Part shown: positions 50,281-63,640 of the stretch, in pieces
Numbering within the stretch: position 1 is the stretch's first letter
Layout of the letters: each line of letters opens with the position of its first letter
Assembly (NCBI GenBank): GCA_033782935.1
Contig: JAWQEG010000623.1
Coordinates: forward strand, 390,001 to 454,000
DNA: 64,000 bases
DNA from: Petrolisthes cinctipes
Lineage: Eukaryota; Arthropoda; Malacostraca; Decapoda; Porcellanidae
Direction: 5' to 3'
Program-made: the position numbers and the translations under genes
Notes under the pieces: generated by a model
What the model was told of the DNA's origin: nothing
Database searches by the model: none
What the model saw: only the letters and a program-made list of their open reading frames with translations

Positions 50281-50999
50281 TCTAGCACTGAGTAGGCATG
50301 TACAGATCGCTTCTGGGACCCAAAAATATCGAATTTTCGGGTGTTTTGAGCCTGAATTTGGGATATAAACGGGTACAGAAGATGAATGCAAATATTGACT
50401 TTGGGCACCTAAAATATTGATTTTCAGCATGTTTTGGGCCTGTATTTTGAAAATACTCTAACACGGAGTCGGCATGTACAGATCTCTTCTGGAACCCAAA
50501 AATATCGAATTTTCGGGTGTTTTGAGCTTAAATTTGAGATATAAACGGGTCCAGAAAATGCATGAACATATCGACTTTGGGCATCTAAAATATCGATTTT
50601 CAGCATGTTTTGGGCCCATATTTTGAAAAAAATCTAGCACTGAGTAGGCATGTACAGATCGCTTCTGGGACCAAAAATATCGAATTTTCGAGTGATTTGA
50701 GCCTGAATTTGAGATATAAATGGGTACAGAAGATGCATGCACATATCGACTTTGGACACTTAAAATATCGATTTTTAGCATGTTTTAAGCCTATATTTTG
50801 AAAACATTCTAACACGGAGTAGGCATGTACAGATCGCTTCTGGGACACAAAAATTTCGAATTTTCGGGTGTTTTGAGCCTGAATTTGAGATATAAACGGG
50901 TACTGAAGATGCATGCACATATCGACTTTGGGCACCCAAAATATCGATTTTTAGCATGTTTTGGGCCTATATTTTGAAAATATTCTAGCACTGATTAGG

Positions 51000-51680
51000 C
51001 ATGTACAGATCGCTTCTGGGACCCAAAAATATCGAATTTTTGTTTTTTTTTAGCATGAATTTGGGATATAAACGGATACAGAAGATGCATACACATATTG
51101 ACTTTGGGCACCTAAAATATCGATTTTCAGCATGTTTTGGGCCTGTATTTTGAAAATACTGTAACACGGAGTAGGCATGTACAGATCGCTTTTGGGACCC
51201 AAAAATATTGAATTTTCGGGTGTTTTGAGCCTGAATTTGAGATATAAACGGGTACAGAAGATGCATGCACATATCGACTTTGGGCACCTAAAATATCGAT
51301 TTTCAGCATGTTTTGGGCCCATATTTTGAAAAAAATCTAGCACTGAGTAGGCATGTACAGATCGCTTCTGGGACCCAAAAATATCGAATTTTCGGGTGTT
51401 TTGAGCTTAAATTTAGGAAACAAACGGGTACAGAAGATGCATACACATATTGACTTTTGGCACCTTAAACATTGATTTTCAGCATGTTTTGGGCCTGTAT
51501 TTTGAAAATACTCTAACACGGAGTAGGCATGTACAGATCGCTTTTGGGACCCAAAAATATCGAATTTTCGTTGTTTTGAGCCTGAATTTGAGATATAAAC
51601 GGGTACAGAAGATGCATGCACATATCGACTTTGGGCACCTGAAATATCGATTTTCAGCATGTTTTGGGCTCATATTTTGA
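51000..51680 (+). repeat. Segment of the left-domain type far to the right
   Basis: The order poly-T beta, alpha, beta with 'gaatttaggaaacaaac' and then 'ggcaccttaaacattgat' is the same as at about 1,530-2,200 and 7,160-7,830, some 44-49 kb upstream. The central domain between them does not contain this order. Separation near 51,570, at 'cgttgttttgagcc', includes a 2-nt loss. Confidence 0.8.
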
Positions 51681-51954
51681 AAATATTCTAGCACTGAGTA
51701 GGCATGTACAGATCGCTTCTGGGACCCAAAAACATCGAATTTTCGGGTGTTTTGAGCCAGAATTTGAGATATAAACGGGTACAGAAGATGCATGCACATA
51801 TCGACTTTGGGCACCTAAAATATCGATTTTCAGCATGTTTTGGGCCTGTATTTTGAAAATACTGTAACACGGAGTAGGCATGTACAGATCGCTTTTGGGA
51901 CCCAAAAATATCGAATTTTCGTGTGTTTTGAGCCTGAATTTGAGATATGAACGG

Positions 51955-52610
51955 GTACAGAAGATGCATTCACATATCGACTTTGGGCACCTAAAATATC
52001 GATTTTTAACATGTTTTGGGCTCATATCTTGAAAATATTCTAGCACTGAGTAGGCATGTACAGATCGCTTCTAGGACCCAAAAATATCGAATTTTAGGGT
52101 GTTTTGAGCCAGAATTTGGGAAATAAACGGACTTAGAAGATGCATACACATATTGACTTTGGGCACCTAAAATATCGATTTTCAGCATGTTTTGGGCCTG
52201 TATATTGAAATTACTGTAACACGGAGTAGGCTTGTACAGATCGCTTTTGGGACCCAAAAATATCGAATTTTAGGGTGTTTTGAGCCTGAATTTGAGATAT
52301 AAACGGGTACAGAAGATGCATTCACATATCGACTTTGGGCACCTAAAATATCGATTTTTAACATGTTTTGGGCTCATATCTTGAAAATATTCTAGCACTG
52401 AGTAGGCATGTACAGATCGCTTCTAGGACCCAAAAATATCGAATTTTCGGGTGTTTTGAGCCAGAATTTGGGAAATAAACGGACTTAGAAGATGCATACA
52501 CATATTGACTTTGGGCACCTAAAATATCGATTTTCAGCATGTTTTGGGCCTGTATATTGAAATTACTGTAACACGGAGTAGGCTTGTACAGATCGCTTTT
52601 GGGACCCACA
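51955..52610 (+). repeat. 352-bp dimer tandem duplication
   Basis: About 51,955-52,256 matches 52,307-52,608, sharing 'agatgcattcacatatcg', 'tttttaacatgttttgggc', 'gccagaatttgggaaat' and 'cggacttagaagatgc'. The 'attgaaattactg' and 'ggcttgtacagatcg' marks fall only where the second dimer overlaps its continuation, at about 52,205 and 52,557. Confidence 0.85.
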
Positions 52611-53599
52611 AATATCGAATTTTCGGGTGTTTTGAGCCTGAATTTGAGATATAAACGGGTACAGAAGATGCATGCACATATCGACTTTGGGCACCTAAAA
52701 TATCGATTTTCAGCATGTTTTGGGCCCATATTTTGAAAAAATTCTAGCACTGAGTAGGCATGTACAGATCGCTTCTGGGACCTAAATATATCGAATTTTC
52801 GGGTGTTTTGAGTCTGAATTTTGGATATAAACGTGTACAGAAGATGAATGCAAATATTGACTTTGGGCACCTAAAATATTGATTTTCAGCATGTTTTGGG
52901 CCTGTATTTTGAAAATACTCTAACCCGGAGTAGGCATGTACAGATCGCTTCTGGGACCCACAAATATCGAATTTTCGGGTGTTTTGAGCCTGAATTTGAG
53001 ATATAAACGGGTACAGAATATGCATGCACATATCGACTTTGGGAACCTAAAATATTGATTTTCAGCATGTTTTGTTCCCATATTCTTAAAAAATTCTAGC
53101 ACTGAGTAGGCATGTACAGATCGCTTCTGGGACCCAAAAATATCGAATTTTCGGGTGTTTTGAGCCTGAATTTGAGATATAAATGGGTACAGATAATGCA
53201 TGCACATATCGACTTTGGACACTTAAATTATCGATTTTTAGCATGTTTTAAGCCTATATTTTGAAAACATTCTAACACGGAGTAGGCATGTACAGATCGC
53301 TTCTGGGACACAAAAATTTCGAATTTTCGGGTGTTTTGAGCCTGAATTTGAGATATAAACGGGTACTGAAGATGCATGCACATATCGACTTTGGGCACCC
53401 AAAATATCGATTTTTAGCATGTTTTGGGCCTATATTTTGAAAATATTCTAGCACTGAGTAGGCATGTACAGATCGCTTGTGGGACCCAAAAATATCGAAT
53501 TTGCGGGAGTTTTGAGCTTGAATTTAGGAAACAAACGGGTACAGAAGATACATACACATATTGACTTTTGGAACCTTAAACATTGATTTTCAGCATGTT

Positions 53600-53953
53600 T
53601 TTGGCCTGTATTTTGAAAATACTCTAACACGGAGTAGGCATGTATAGATCGCTTTTGGGACCCAAAAATATCGAATTTTCGGGTGTTTTGAGCCTGAATT
53701 TGAGATATAAACGGGTACAGAAGATGCATGCACATATCGACTTTGGGCACCTAAAATATCGATTTTCAGCATGTTTTTGGGCCTGTATTTTGAAAATACT
53801 GTAACACGGAGTAGGCATGTACAGATCGCTTTTGGGACCCAAAAATATCGAATTTTCGGGTGTTTTGAGCCTGAATTTGAGATATAAACGGGTACAGAAG
53901 ATGCATGCACATATCGACTTTGGGCACCTAAAATATCGATTTTTAACATGTTT
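53600..53953 (+). repeat. Single-monomer tandem duplication (177 bp)
   Basis: Two adjacent alpha monomers, starting near 53,600 and 53,777, are almost the same. They differ mainly by 'actctaacacgg' against 'actgtaacacgg', 'tgtatagatcg' against 'tgtacagatcg', and one extra T in 'catgtttttgggcc'. Adjacent copies of one type break the usual alternation. Confidence 0.8.
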
Positions 53954-55713
53954 TGGGCTCATATCTTGAAAATATTCTAGCACTGACTAGGCATGTACAG
54001 ATCGCTTCTAGGACCCAAAAATATCGAATTTTCGGGTGTTTTGAGCCAGAATTTGGGAAATAAACGGACTTAGAAGATGCATACACATATTGACTTTGGG
54101 CACCTAAAATATCGATTTTCAGCATGTTTTGGGCCTGTATATTGAAAATACTGTAACACGGAGTAGGCTTGTACAGATCGTTTTTAGGACCCAAAAATAT
54201 CGAATTTTCGGGTGTTTTGAGCCTGAATTTGATATATAAACGGGTACAGAAGATGCATGAACATATCGACTTTTGGCACCTAAAATATCGATTTTTAGCA
54301 TGTTTTGGGCCTATATTTTGAAAATATTCTAGCACTGAGTAGGCATGTACAGATCGCTTCTGGGACCCAAAAATATCGAATTTTCGGGTGTTTTGAGCCT
54401 GAATTTGAGATATAAACGGGTACTGAAGATGCATGCACATATCGACTTTTTGCACCTAAAATATCGATTTTTAGCTTGTTTTGGCCCTGTATTTTGAAAA
54501 TACTCAAACACGGAGTAGGCATGTACAGATCGCTTTTAGGACCCAAAAATATCGAATTTTCGGGTGTTTTGAGCCAGAATTTGAGATATAAACGGGTACA
54601 CAAGATGCATGCACATATCGACTTTGGGCACCTAAAATATCGATTTTTAGCATGTTTTGGACTCATATCTTGAAAATAAATATTCTAGCACTGAGTAGGC
54701 ATGTACAGATCGCTTCTGGGACCCAAAAATATCGAATTTTCGGGTGTTTTGAGCCTGAATTTGAGATATAAACGGGTACAGAAGATGCATGCACATATTG
54801 ACTTTGAAAACTTAAAATATCGATTTTTAGCATGTTTTAAGCCTATATTTTGATAATATTCTAGCACGAAGTAGGCATTTACAGATCGCTTCTGGAACCC
54901 AAAAATATTGAAAATTCGGGTGTTTTGAGCCAGAATTTGGGAAATAAACGGACTTAGAAGATGCATACACATATTGACTTTGAGCACCTAAAATATCGAT
55001 TTTCAGCATGTTTTGGGCCTGTATATTGAAAATACTGTAACACGGAGAAGGCTTGTACAGATCGTTTTTAGGACCCAAAAATATCGAATTTTCGGGTGTT
55101 TTGAGCCTGAATTTGATATATAAACGGGTACAGAAGATGCATGAACATATCGACTTTGGGCACCTAAAATATCGATTTTTAGCATGTTTTGGGCCTATAT
55201 TTTGAAAATATTCTAGCACTGAGTAGGCATGTACAGTTCGCTTCTGGGACACAAAAATATCGAATTTTAGGGTGTTTTGAGCCTGAATTTGAGATATAAA
55301 CGGGTACAGAAGATGCATGCACATATCGACTTTGGGCACCTAAAATATCGATTTTTAACATGTTTTGGGCTCATATCTTGAAAATATTCTAGCACTGACT
55401 AGGCATGTACAGATCGCTTCTAGGACCCAAAAATATCGAATTTTCGGGTGTTTTGAGCCATAATTTGGGAAATAAACGGACTTAGAAGATGCATACACAT
55501 ATTGACTTTGGGCACCTAAAATATCGATTTTCAGCATGTTTTGGGCCTGTATATTGAAAATACTGTAACACGGAGTAGGCTTGTACAGATCGTTTTTAGG
55601 ACCCAAAAATATCGAATTTTCGGGTGTTTTGAGCCTGAATTTGATATATAAACGGGTACAGAAGATGCATGAACATATCGACTTTTTGCACCTAAAATAT
55701 CGATTTTTACCTT
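53945..55713 (+). repeat. Triplicated segment (offsets 884 and 528 bp)
   Basis: Copies lie at about 53,945-54,300, 54,920-55,185 and 55,357-55,713. All carry 'cggacttagaagatgc', 'ggcttgtacagatcg', 'tttttaggaccc', 'tttgatatataaacggg' and 'gatgcatgaacatatcg'. The first and third also share 'cactgactagg' and 'ttttaacatgttttggg'. The 884-bp offset is five monomers plus a 4-nt insertion located near 54,676. Confidence 0.8.
54671..54684 (+). other. 4-nt insertion in a monomer ('aaaataaatatt')
   Basis: Surrounding monomers read 'cttgaaaatattctag', and this one reads 'cttgaaaataaatattctag'. The extra 4 nt look like a slipped copy of the AT-rich neighbour. It moves the phase drift to about its highest value in the window, near +21. 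Confidence 0.85.
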
Positions 55714-55799
55714 GTTTTGGCCCTGTATTTTGAAAATACTGAAACACGGAGTAGGCATGTACAGATCGCTTTTGGGACCCAAAAATATCGAATTTTCGG

Positions 55800-58700
55800 G
55801 TGTTTTGAGCCTGAATTTGAGATATAAACGGGTACAGAAGATGCTTAGACATATTGACTTTGGGCACCTAAAACATCGATTGTGAGCATATTTTGGTCCT
55901 GTATTTTGAAAATACTGAAACACGGAGTAGGCATGTACAGATCACTTTTAGGACCCAAAAATATCGAATTTTCGGCTGTTTTGAGCCTGAATTTGAGATA
56001 TAAACGGGTACAGAAGATTCATGCACATATCGACTTTAGGCACCTAAAATATCGATTTTTAGCATGTTTTGGGCCCATACCTTGAACATATTCTAGCACT
56101 GAGTAGGCATGTACAGACGCTTCCGGGACCCAAAAATATCGAATTTTCGGGTGTTTTGAGCCTGAATTTGAGATATAAACGGGTACTGAAGATACATGCA
56201 CATATCGACTTTTTGCACCTAAAATATCGATTTTTAGCATGTTTTGGCCTATAATTTGAAAATATTCTAGCACTGAGAATGCATGTACAGATCGCTTCTG
56301 GGACCCAAAAATATCAAATTTTCGGGGGTTTTGAGCCTGAATTTGGGATATAAACGGATACTGAAGATGCATACACATATAGACTTTGGTCACCTAAAAT
56401 ATCGATTTTCAGCATGTTTCGGCCATGTATTTTGAAAATACTGAAACACGGAATAGGCATGTACAGATTGCTTTTGGGACCCAAAGATATCGAATTTTCG
56501 GGTAATTTGAGCCTGAATTTGAGATATAAACGGGTACAGAAGATGCATGCACATATCGACTTTGGACATCAAAAATATCGATTTTCAGCATGTTTTGGGC
56601 CCATAATTTGAAGAAATTCATGCCCTGCGTAGGCATGTACAGATCGCTTCTGGGACTCAAGAATATCGAAATTTCGGGTGTTTTGAGCCTGTTTTTGGGA
56701 AACAAACGGGTACAGAAGATGCATACACATATTGACTTTGGGCACCTAAAATATTGATTTTCAGCATGTTTTGGGCCTGTATATTGAAAATACTCTAACA
56801 CGGAGTAGGCATGTACAGATCGCTTTTGGGACCCAAAAATATCGAATTTTCGGGGGGTTTTAGCCTGAATTTGAGATATAAACGGGTACAGAAGATTCAT
56901 GCACATATCGACTTTGGGCACCTAAAATATCGATTTTTAGCATGTTTTGGGCCCATATCTTGAAAATACTGTAACACGGAGTAGGCACGTACAGATCGCT
57001 TCTGGGACCCAAAAATATCGAATTTTCGGGTATTTTGAGCTTGAATTTTGGAGACAAACGGGTACAGAAGATGCATACACATATTGACTATGGGCACCTA
57101 AAATATTGATTTTTAACATGTTTTGGGACCATATCGTGAAAATATTCTAGCACTGAGTAGGCATGAACAGATCGCTTCTGGGACCCAAGAATATCGAATT
57201 TTCGGGTGTTTTGAGTCTGAATTTGGGATATAAACGGGTACAGAAGATGCATACACATATTGACTTTGGGCACCTAAAATATCGATTTTCAGCATGTTTT
57301 GGGCCTGTATATTGAAAATACTCTAACACGGAGTAGGCATGTACAAATCGCTTCTGGGACCCAAAAATATCGAATTTTCGGCTGTTTTGAGCCTGAATTT
57401 GAGATATGAACGGGTACTGAAGATGCATGCACATATCGACTTTGGGCACCCAAAATATCGATTTTTAGCATGTTTTGGGCCTGTATATTAAAAATACTCT
57501 AACACGGAGTAGGCATGTACAGATCGCTTCTGGGACCCAAAAATATCGAATTTTCGGATTTTTTGAGTCTGAATTTGGGATATAAACGGGTACAGAAGAT
57601 GCTTAGACATATTGACTTTGGGCACCTAAAACATCGATTGTGAGCATATTTTGGGCCTGTATTTTGAAAATACTGAAACACGGAGTAGGCATGTACAGAT
57701 CGCTTTTAGGACCCTAAAATATCGAATTTTCGGCTGTTTTGAGCCTGAATTTGAGATATAAACGGGTACAGAAGATTCATGCACATATCGACTTTAGGCA
57801 CCTAAAATATCGATTTTTAGCATGTTTTGGGCCCATATCTTGAAAATATTCTAGCACTGAGTAGGCATGTACAGATCGCTTCTGGGACCCAAAAATATTG
57901 AATTTTCGGGTGTTTTGAGCCTGAATTTGAGATATAAACGGGTACTGAAGATGCATGCACATATCGACTTTGGGCACCTAAAATATCGATTTTTAGCATG
58001 TTTTGGGCCCATACCTTGAACATATTCTAGCACTGAGTAGGCATGTACAGACGCTTCCGGGACCCAAAAATATCGAATTTTCGGGTGTTTTGAGCCTGAA
58101 TTTGAGATATAAACGGGTACTGAAGATACATGCACATATCGACTTTTGGCACCTAAAATATCGATTTTTAGCATGTTTTGGCCTATAATTTGAAAATATT
58201 CTAGCACTGAGAATGCATGTACAGATCGCTTCTGGGACCCAAAAATATCGAATTTTCGGGGGTTTTGAGCCTGAATTTAGGATATAAACGGATACTGAAG
58301 ATGCATACACATATTGACTTTGGGCACCTAAAATATCGATTTTTAACATGTTTTGGCCCTGTATTTTGAAAATACGGAAACACGGAGTAGGCATGTGCAG
58401 ATCGCTTTTGGGACCCAAAAATATCGAATTTTCAGGTGTTTTGAGCCTGAATTTGAGATATAAACGTGTACAGAAGATGCATGCACATATCGACTTTGGA
58501 CACCTAAAATATCGATTTTCAGCATGTTTTGGGCCCATAATTTGAAAAAATTCTAGCACTGCGTAGGCATGTACAGATCGCTTCTGGGACTCAAGAATAT
58601 CGAATTTTCGGGTGTTTTGAGCCGGTTTTTGGGAAACAAACGGGTACAGAAGATGCATACACATATTGACTTTGGGCACCTAAAATATTGATTTTCAGCA

Positions 58701-59233
58701 TGTTTTGGGCCTGTATATTGAAAATACTCTAACACGGAGTAGGCATGTACAGATCGCTTTTGGGCCCAAAAATATCGAATTTTCGGGGGTTTTTAGCCTG
58801 AATTTGAGATATAAACGGGTACAGAAGATTCATGCACATATCGACTTTGGGCACCTAAAATATCAATTTTTAGCATGTTTTGGGCCCATATCTTGAAAAT
58901 ACTGTAACACGGAGTAGGCACGTACAGATCGCTTCTGGGACCCAAAAATATCGAATTTTCGGGTATTTTGAGCTTGAATTTTGGAGACAAACGGGTACAG
59001 AAGATGCATACACATATTGACTTTGGGCACCTAAAATATTGATTTTTAACATGTTTTGGGACCATATCGTGAAAATATTCTAGCACTGAGTAGGCATGAA
59101 CAGATCGCTTCTGGGACCCAAGAATATCGAATTTTCGGGTGTTTTGAGTCTGAATTTGGGATATAAACGGGTACAGAAGATGCATACACATATTGACTTT
59201 GGGCACCTAAAATATCGATTTTCAGCATGTTTT
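55800..59233 (+). repeat. Second 10/11-mer higher-order repeat (offsets 1,758 and 1,934 bp)
   Basis: About 55,800-56,050 matches 57,558-57,808 at 1,758 bp, including the unusual 'gatgcttagacatattg' and 'gattgtgagcatattttgg'. From about 56,050 to 57,299 the match is to 57,984-59,233 at 1,934 bp. One extra monomer near 57,840-58,000 explains the change. Shared rare marks include 'ccataccttgaacatattc', the one-base deletion 'acagacgcttccggg' (56,115 and 58,049), 'ttttggcctataatttg', 'actgcgtagg' or 'ctgcgtagg', and 'ccatatcgtgaaaat'. Confidence 0.9.
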
Positions 59234-62200
59234 TATCCGATATTTTGAAAATATTCTAGCAGTGAGTAAGCATGTGAAGATCGCATCTGGGACCCAAAAA
59301 TATCGAATTTTCGGCTGTTTTGAGTCTGAATTTGGGAAATAAACGGGTACAGAAGATGCATACACATATTGACTTTGGGCACCTAAAGTATCGATTTTGA
59401 GCATATTTTGGGCCTGTATTTTGAAAATACTGTAACACGGAGTAGGCATGTACAGATCGCTTTTGGGACACAAAAATATCGAATTTTCGGGTGTTTTGAG
59501 GCTGAATTTGAGATATGAACGGGTACAGAAGATGCATGCACATATCGACTTTGGGCACCCAAAATATCGATTTTGAGCATGTTTTGGGCCTGTAATTTAA
59601 AAATACTCTAACACGAAGTAGACATGTAGAGATCACTTCTGGGACACAAAAATATCGAATTTTTGGGGGTTTTGAGCCTGAATTTGAGATATAAACGGGT
59701 ACAGAAGATGCATGCACATATCGACTTTTTGCACCTAAAATATCGATTTTTAGCATGTTTTGGCCTATAATTTGAAAATATTCTAGCACTGAGAAGGCAT
59801 GTACAGATCGCTTCTGGGACCCAAAAATATTGAATTTTAGGGTGTTTTGAGCCTGAATTTGAGATATAAACGGGTACAGAAGATGCATGCACATATTGAC
59901 TTTGGACACTTAAAATATCGATTTTTAGCATGTTTTAAGCCTATATTTTGAAAACATTCTAGCACGAAGTTGGCATTTACAGATCGCTTCTGGAACCCAA
60001 AAATATTGAAAATTCGGGTGTTTTGAGCCTGAATTTGAGATATAAACGGGTAGTGCAGATGCATGCACATATCGACTTTTGGCACCCAAAATATCGATTT
60101 TTAGCATGTTTTGGGCCTATATTTTGAAAATATTCTAGCACTGAGTAGGCATGTACAGATCGTTTCTGGGATCCAAAAATATCGAATTTTCGGGTATTTT
60201 GAGCCTGAATTTGGGAAATAAACGGGTACTGAAGATGCATGCACATATCGACTTTTGGCCCCTTAAATATCGATTTTTAGCATGTTTTGGGCCTATATTT
60301 TGAAAATATTCTAGCACTGAGTAGGCATGTACAGATCGCTTCTGGGACCCAAGAATATCGAATTTTCGGGTGTTTTGAGCCTGTATTTGGGAAACAAACG
60401 GGTACAGAAGATGCATACACATATTGACTTTGGGCACCTAAAATTTTGATTTTCAGCATGTTTTGGGCCTGTATATTGAAAATACTCTAACACGGAGTAG
60501 GCATGTACAGATCGCTTCTGGGACCCAAAAATATCGAATTTTCTGGTGTTTTGTGCCTGAATTTGAGATATAAACGGGTACAGAAGATTCATGAACATAT
60601 TGACTTTGGACACTTAAAATATCGATTTTTAGCATGTTTTAAGCCTATATTTTGAAAACATTCTAGCACGAAGTAGGCATTTACAGATCGCTTCTGGAAC
60701 CCAAAAATATTGAAAATTCGGGTGTTTTGAGCCTGAATTTGAGATATAAACGGGTAGTGCAGATGCATGCACATATCGACTTTTGGCCCCTTAAATATCG
60801 ATTTTTAGCATGTTTTGGGCCTATATTTTGAAAATATTCTAGCACTGAGTAGGCATGTACAGATCGTTTCTGGGATCCAAAAATATCGAATTTTCGGGTG
60901 TTTTGAGCCTGAATTTGGGAAATAAACGGGTACTGAAGATGCATACACATATTGACTTTGGGCACCCAAAATATCGATTTTTAGCATGTTTTGGGCCTAT
61001 ATTTTGAAAATATTCTAGCACTGAGTAGGCATGTACAGGTCGCTTCTGGGACCCAAGAATATCGAATTTTCGGGTGTTTTGAGCCTGTATTTGGGAAACA
61101 AACGGGTACAGAAGATGCATACACATATTGACTTTGGGCACCTAAAATTTTGATTTTCAGCATGTTTTGGGCCTGTATATTGAAAATACTCTAACACGGA
61201 GTAGGCATGTACAGATCGCTTCTGGGACCCAAAAATATCGAATTTTCGGCTGTTTTGAGTCTGAATTTGGGATATAAACGGGTACAGAAGATGCATAGAC
61301 ATATTGACTTTGGGCACCTAAAATATTGATTTTCAGCATGTTTTTATCCTATCATTTGAAAATATTCTAGCACTGATTAAGCATGTGAAGATCGCTTCTG
61401 AGACCCAAAAATATCGAATTTTCGGGTGTTTTGAGGTTGAATTTGGCAAGTTAACGGGTACAGAAGATGCATACACATATTGATTTTGGGCACCTAAAAT
61501 ATCGATTTTGAGCATATTTTGGGCCTGTATTTTTAAAATACTGTAACACGGAGTAGGCATGTACAGATCGCTTTTGGGACTCAAAAATATCGAATTTTCG
61601 GGTGTTTTGTGCCTGAATTTGAGATATAAACGGGTACAGAAGATGCATGCACATATCGACTTTGGGCACCCAAAATATCGATTTTGAGCTTGTTTTGGGC
61701 CTGTAATTTGAAAATACTCTAACACGAAGTAGACATGTAGAGATCACTTCTGGGACACAAAAATATCGAATTTTTGGGGGTTTTGAGCCTGAATTTGAGA
61801 TATAAACGTGTACAGAAGATGCATGCACATATCGACTTTTTGCACCTAAAATATCGATTTCTAGCATGTTTTGGCCTATAATTTGAAAATATTCTAGCAC
61901 TGAGAAGGCATATACAGATCGCTTCTGGGACCCAAAAATATCGAATTTTAGGGTGTTTTGAGCCTGAATTTGAGATATAAACGGGTACAGAAGATGCATG
62001 CACATATTGACTTTGTACTCTTAAAATATCGATTTTTAGCATGTTTTAAGCCTATATTTTGAAAACATTCTAGCACGAAGTAGGCATTTACAGATCGCTT
62101 CTGGAACCCAAAAATATTGAAAATTCGGGTGTTTTGAGCCTGAATTTGAGATATAAACGGGTAGTGCAGATGCATGCACATATCGACTTTTGGCACCTAA

Positions 62201-63640
62201 AATATCGATTTTTAGCATGTTTTGGGCCTATATTTTGAAAATATTCTAGCACTGAGTAGGCATGTACAGATCGTTTCTGGGATCCAGAAATATCGAATTT
62301 TCGGGTGTTTTGAGCCGGAATTTGAGATATAAACGGGTACTGAAGATGCATGCACATATCGACTTTGGGCACCCAAAATATCGATTTTTAGCATGTTTTG
62401 GGCCTATATTTTGAAAATATTCTAGCACTGAGTAGGCATGTACAGATCGCTTCTGAGACCCAACAATATCGAATTTTCGGGATTTTTGAGCCTGAATTTG
62501 GCAAATTAACGGGTACAGAAGATGCATACACATATTGACTTTGTGCACCTAAAATAACGATTTTGAGCATATTTTGGGCCTGTATTTTGAAAATACTAAA
62601 ACACGGAGTAGGCATGTACAGATCGCTTTTGGGACCCAAAAACATCGAATTTTCGGGTGTTTTGTGCCTGAATTTGAGATATAAACGGGTACAGAAGATG
62701 CATGCACATATCGACTTTGGGCACCCAAAATATCGATTTTTAGCATGTTTTGGGCCTATATTTTGAAAATATTCTAGCACTGATTAAGCATGTGAAGATC
62801 GCTTCTGGGACCCAAAAATATCGAATTTTCGGGTGTTTTGAGCTTGAATTTGGCAAATTAAAGGGTACAGAAGATGCATACACATATTGATTTTGGGCAC
62901 CTAAAATATCGATTTTGAGCATATTTTGGGCCTGTAATTTGAAAATACTCTAACACGAAGTAGACATGTAGAGATCACTTCTGGAACACAAAAATATCGA
63001 ATTTTTGTGGGTTTTGAGCCTGAATTTGAGATATAAACGGGTACAGAAGATGCATGCACATATCGACTTTTTGCACCTAAAATATCGATTTTTAGCATGT
63101 TTTGGCCTATAATTTGAAAATATTCTAGCACTGAGAAGGCATGTACAGATCGCTTCTGGGACCCAAAAATATTGAATTTTAGGGTGTTTTGAGCCTGAAT
63201 TTGAGATATAAAAGGGTACAGAAGATGCATGCACATATTGACTTTGGACACTTAAAATATCGATTTTTAGCATGTTTTAAGCCTATATTTTGAAAATATT
63301 CTAGCACGAAGTAGGCATTTACAGATCGCTTCTGGAACCCAAAAATTTTGAAAATTCGGGTGTTTTGAGCCTGAATTTGAGATATAAACGGGTAGTGCAG
63401 ATGCATGAACATATCGACTTTTGGCACCCAAAATATCGATTTTTAGCATGTTTTGGGCCTATATTTTGAATATATTCTAGCACTGAGTAGGCATGTACAG
63501 ATCGTTTCTGGGATCCAAAAATATCGAATTTTCGGGTGTTTTGAGCCTGAATTTGAGATATAAACGGGTACTGAAGATGCATGCACATATCGACTTTGGG
63601 CACCCAAAATATCGATTTTTAGCATGTTTTGGGCCTATAT
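59210..63640 (+). repeat. Three-copy block at 12- and 7-monomer offsets (2,111 and 1,231 bp)
   Basis: Copies begin near 59,210, 61,321 and, less completely, 62,740. Each has 'aagcatgtgaagatcg' (59,269; 61,379; 62,787), then 'tttgagcatattttgggcc', 'gaagtagacatgtagagatc', 'ttttggcctataatttg', 'ctgagaaggcat', 'cacgaagt' with 'ggcatttac', 'attgaaaattcggg' and 'gggtagtgcagatgc'. The third copy has lost about five monomers relative to the second, which gives the shorter offset. Confidence 0.85.
59880..61244 (+). repeat. 4-mer tandem duplication (704-bp offset)
   Basis: About 59,880-60,540 matches 60,584-61,244. Both contain 'tggacacttaaaat', 'cacgaagt' with 'ggcatttac', 'attgaaaattcggg', 'gggtagtgcagatgc', 'gtttctgggatcc', 'cccaagaatatcg' and 'taaaattttgattttcag' in order. 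This duplication sits inside the first copy of the three-copy block and lengthens it. Confidence 0.9.
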
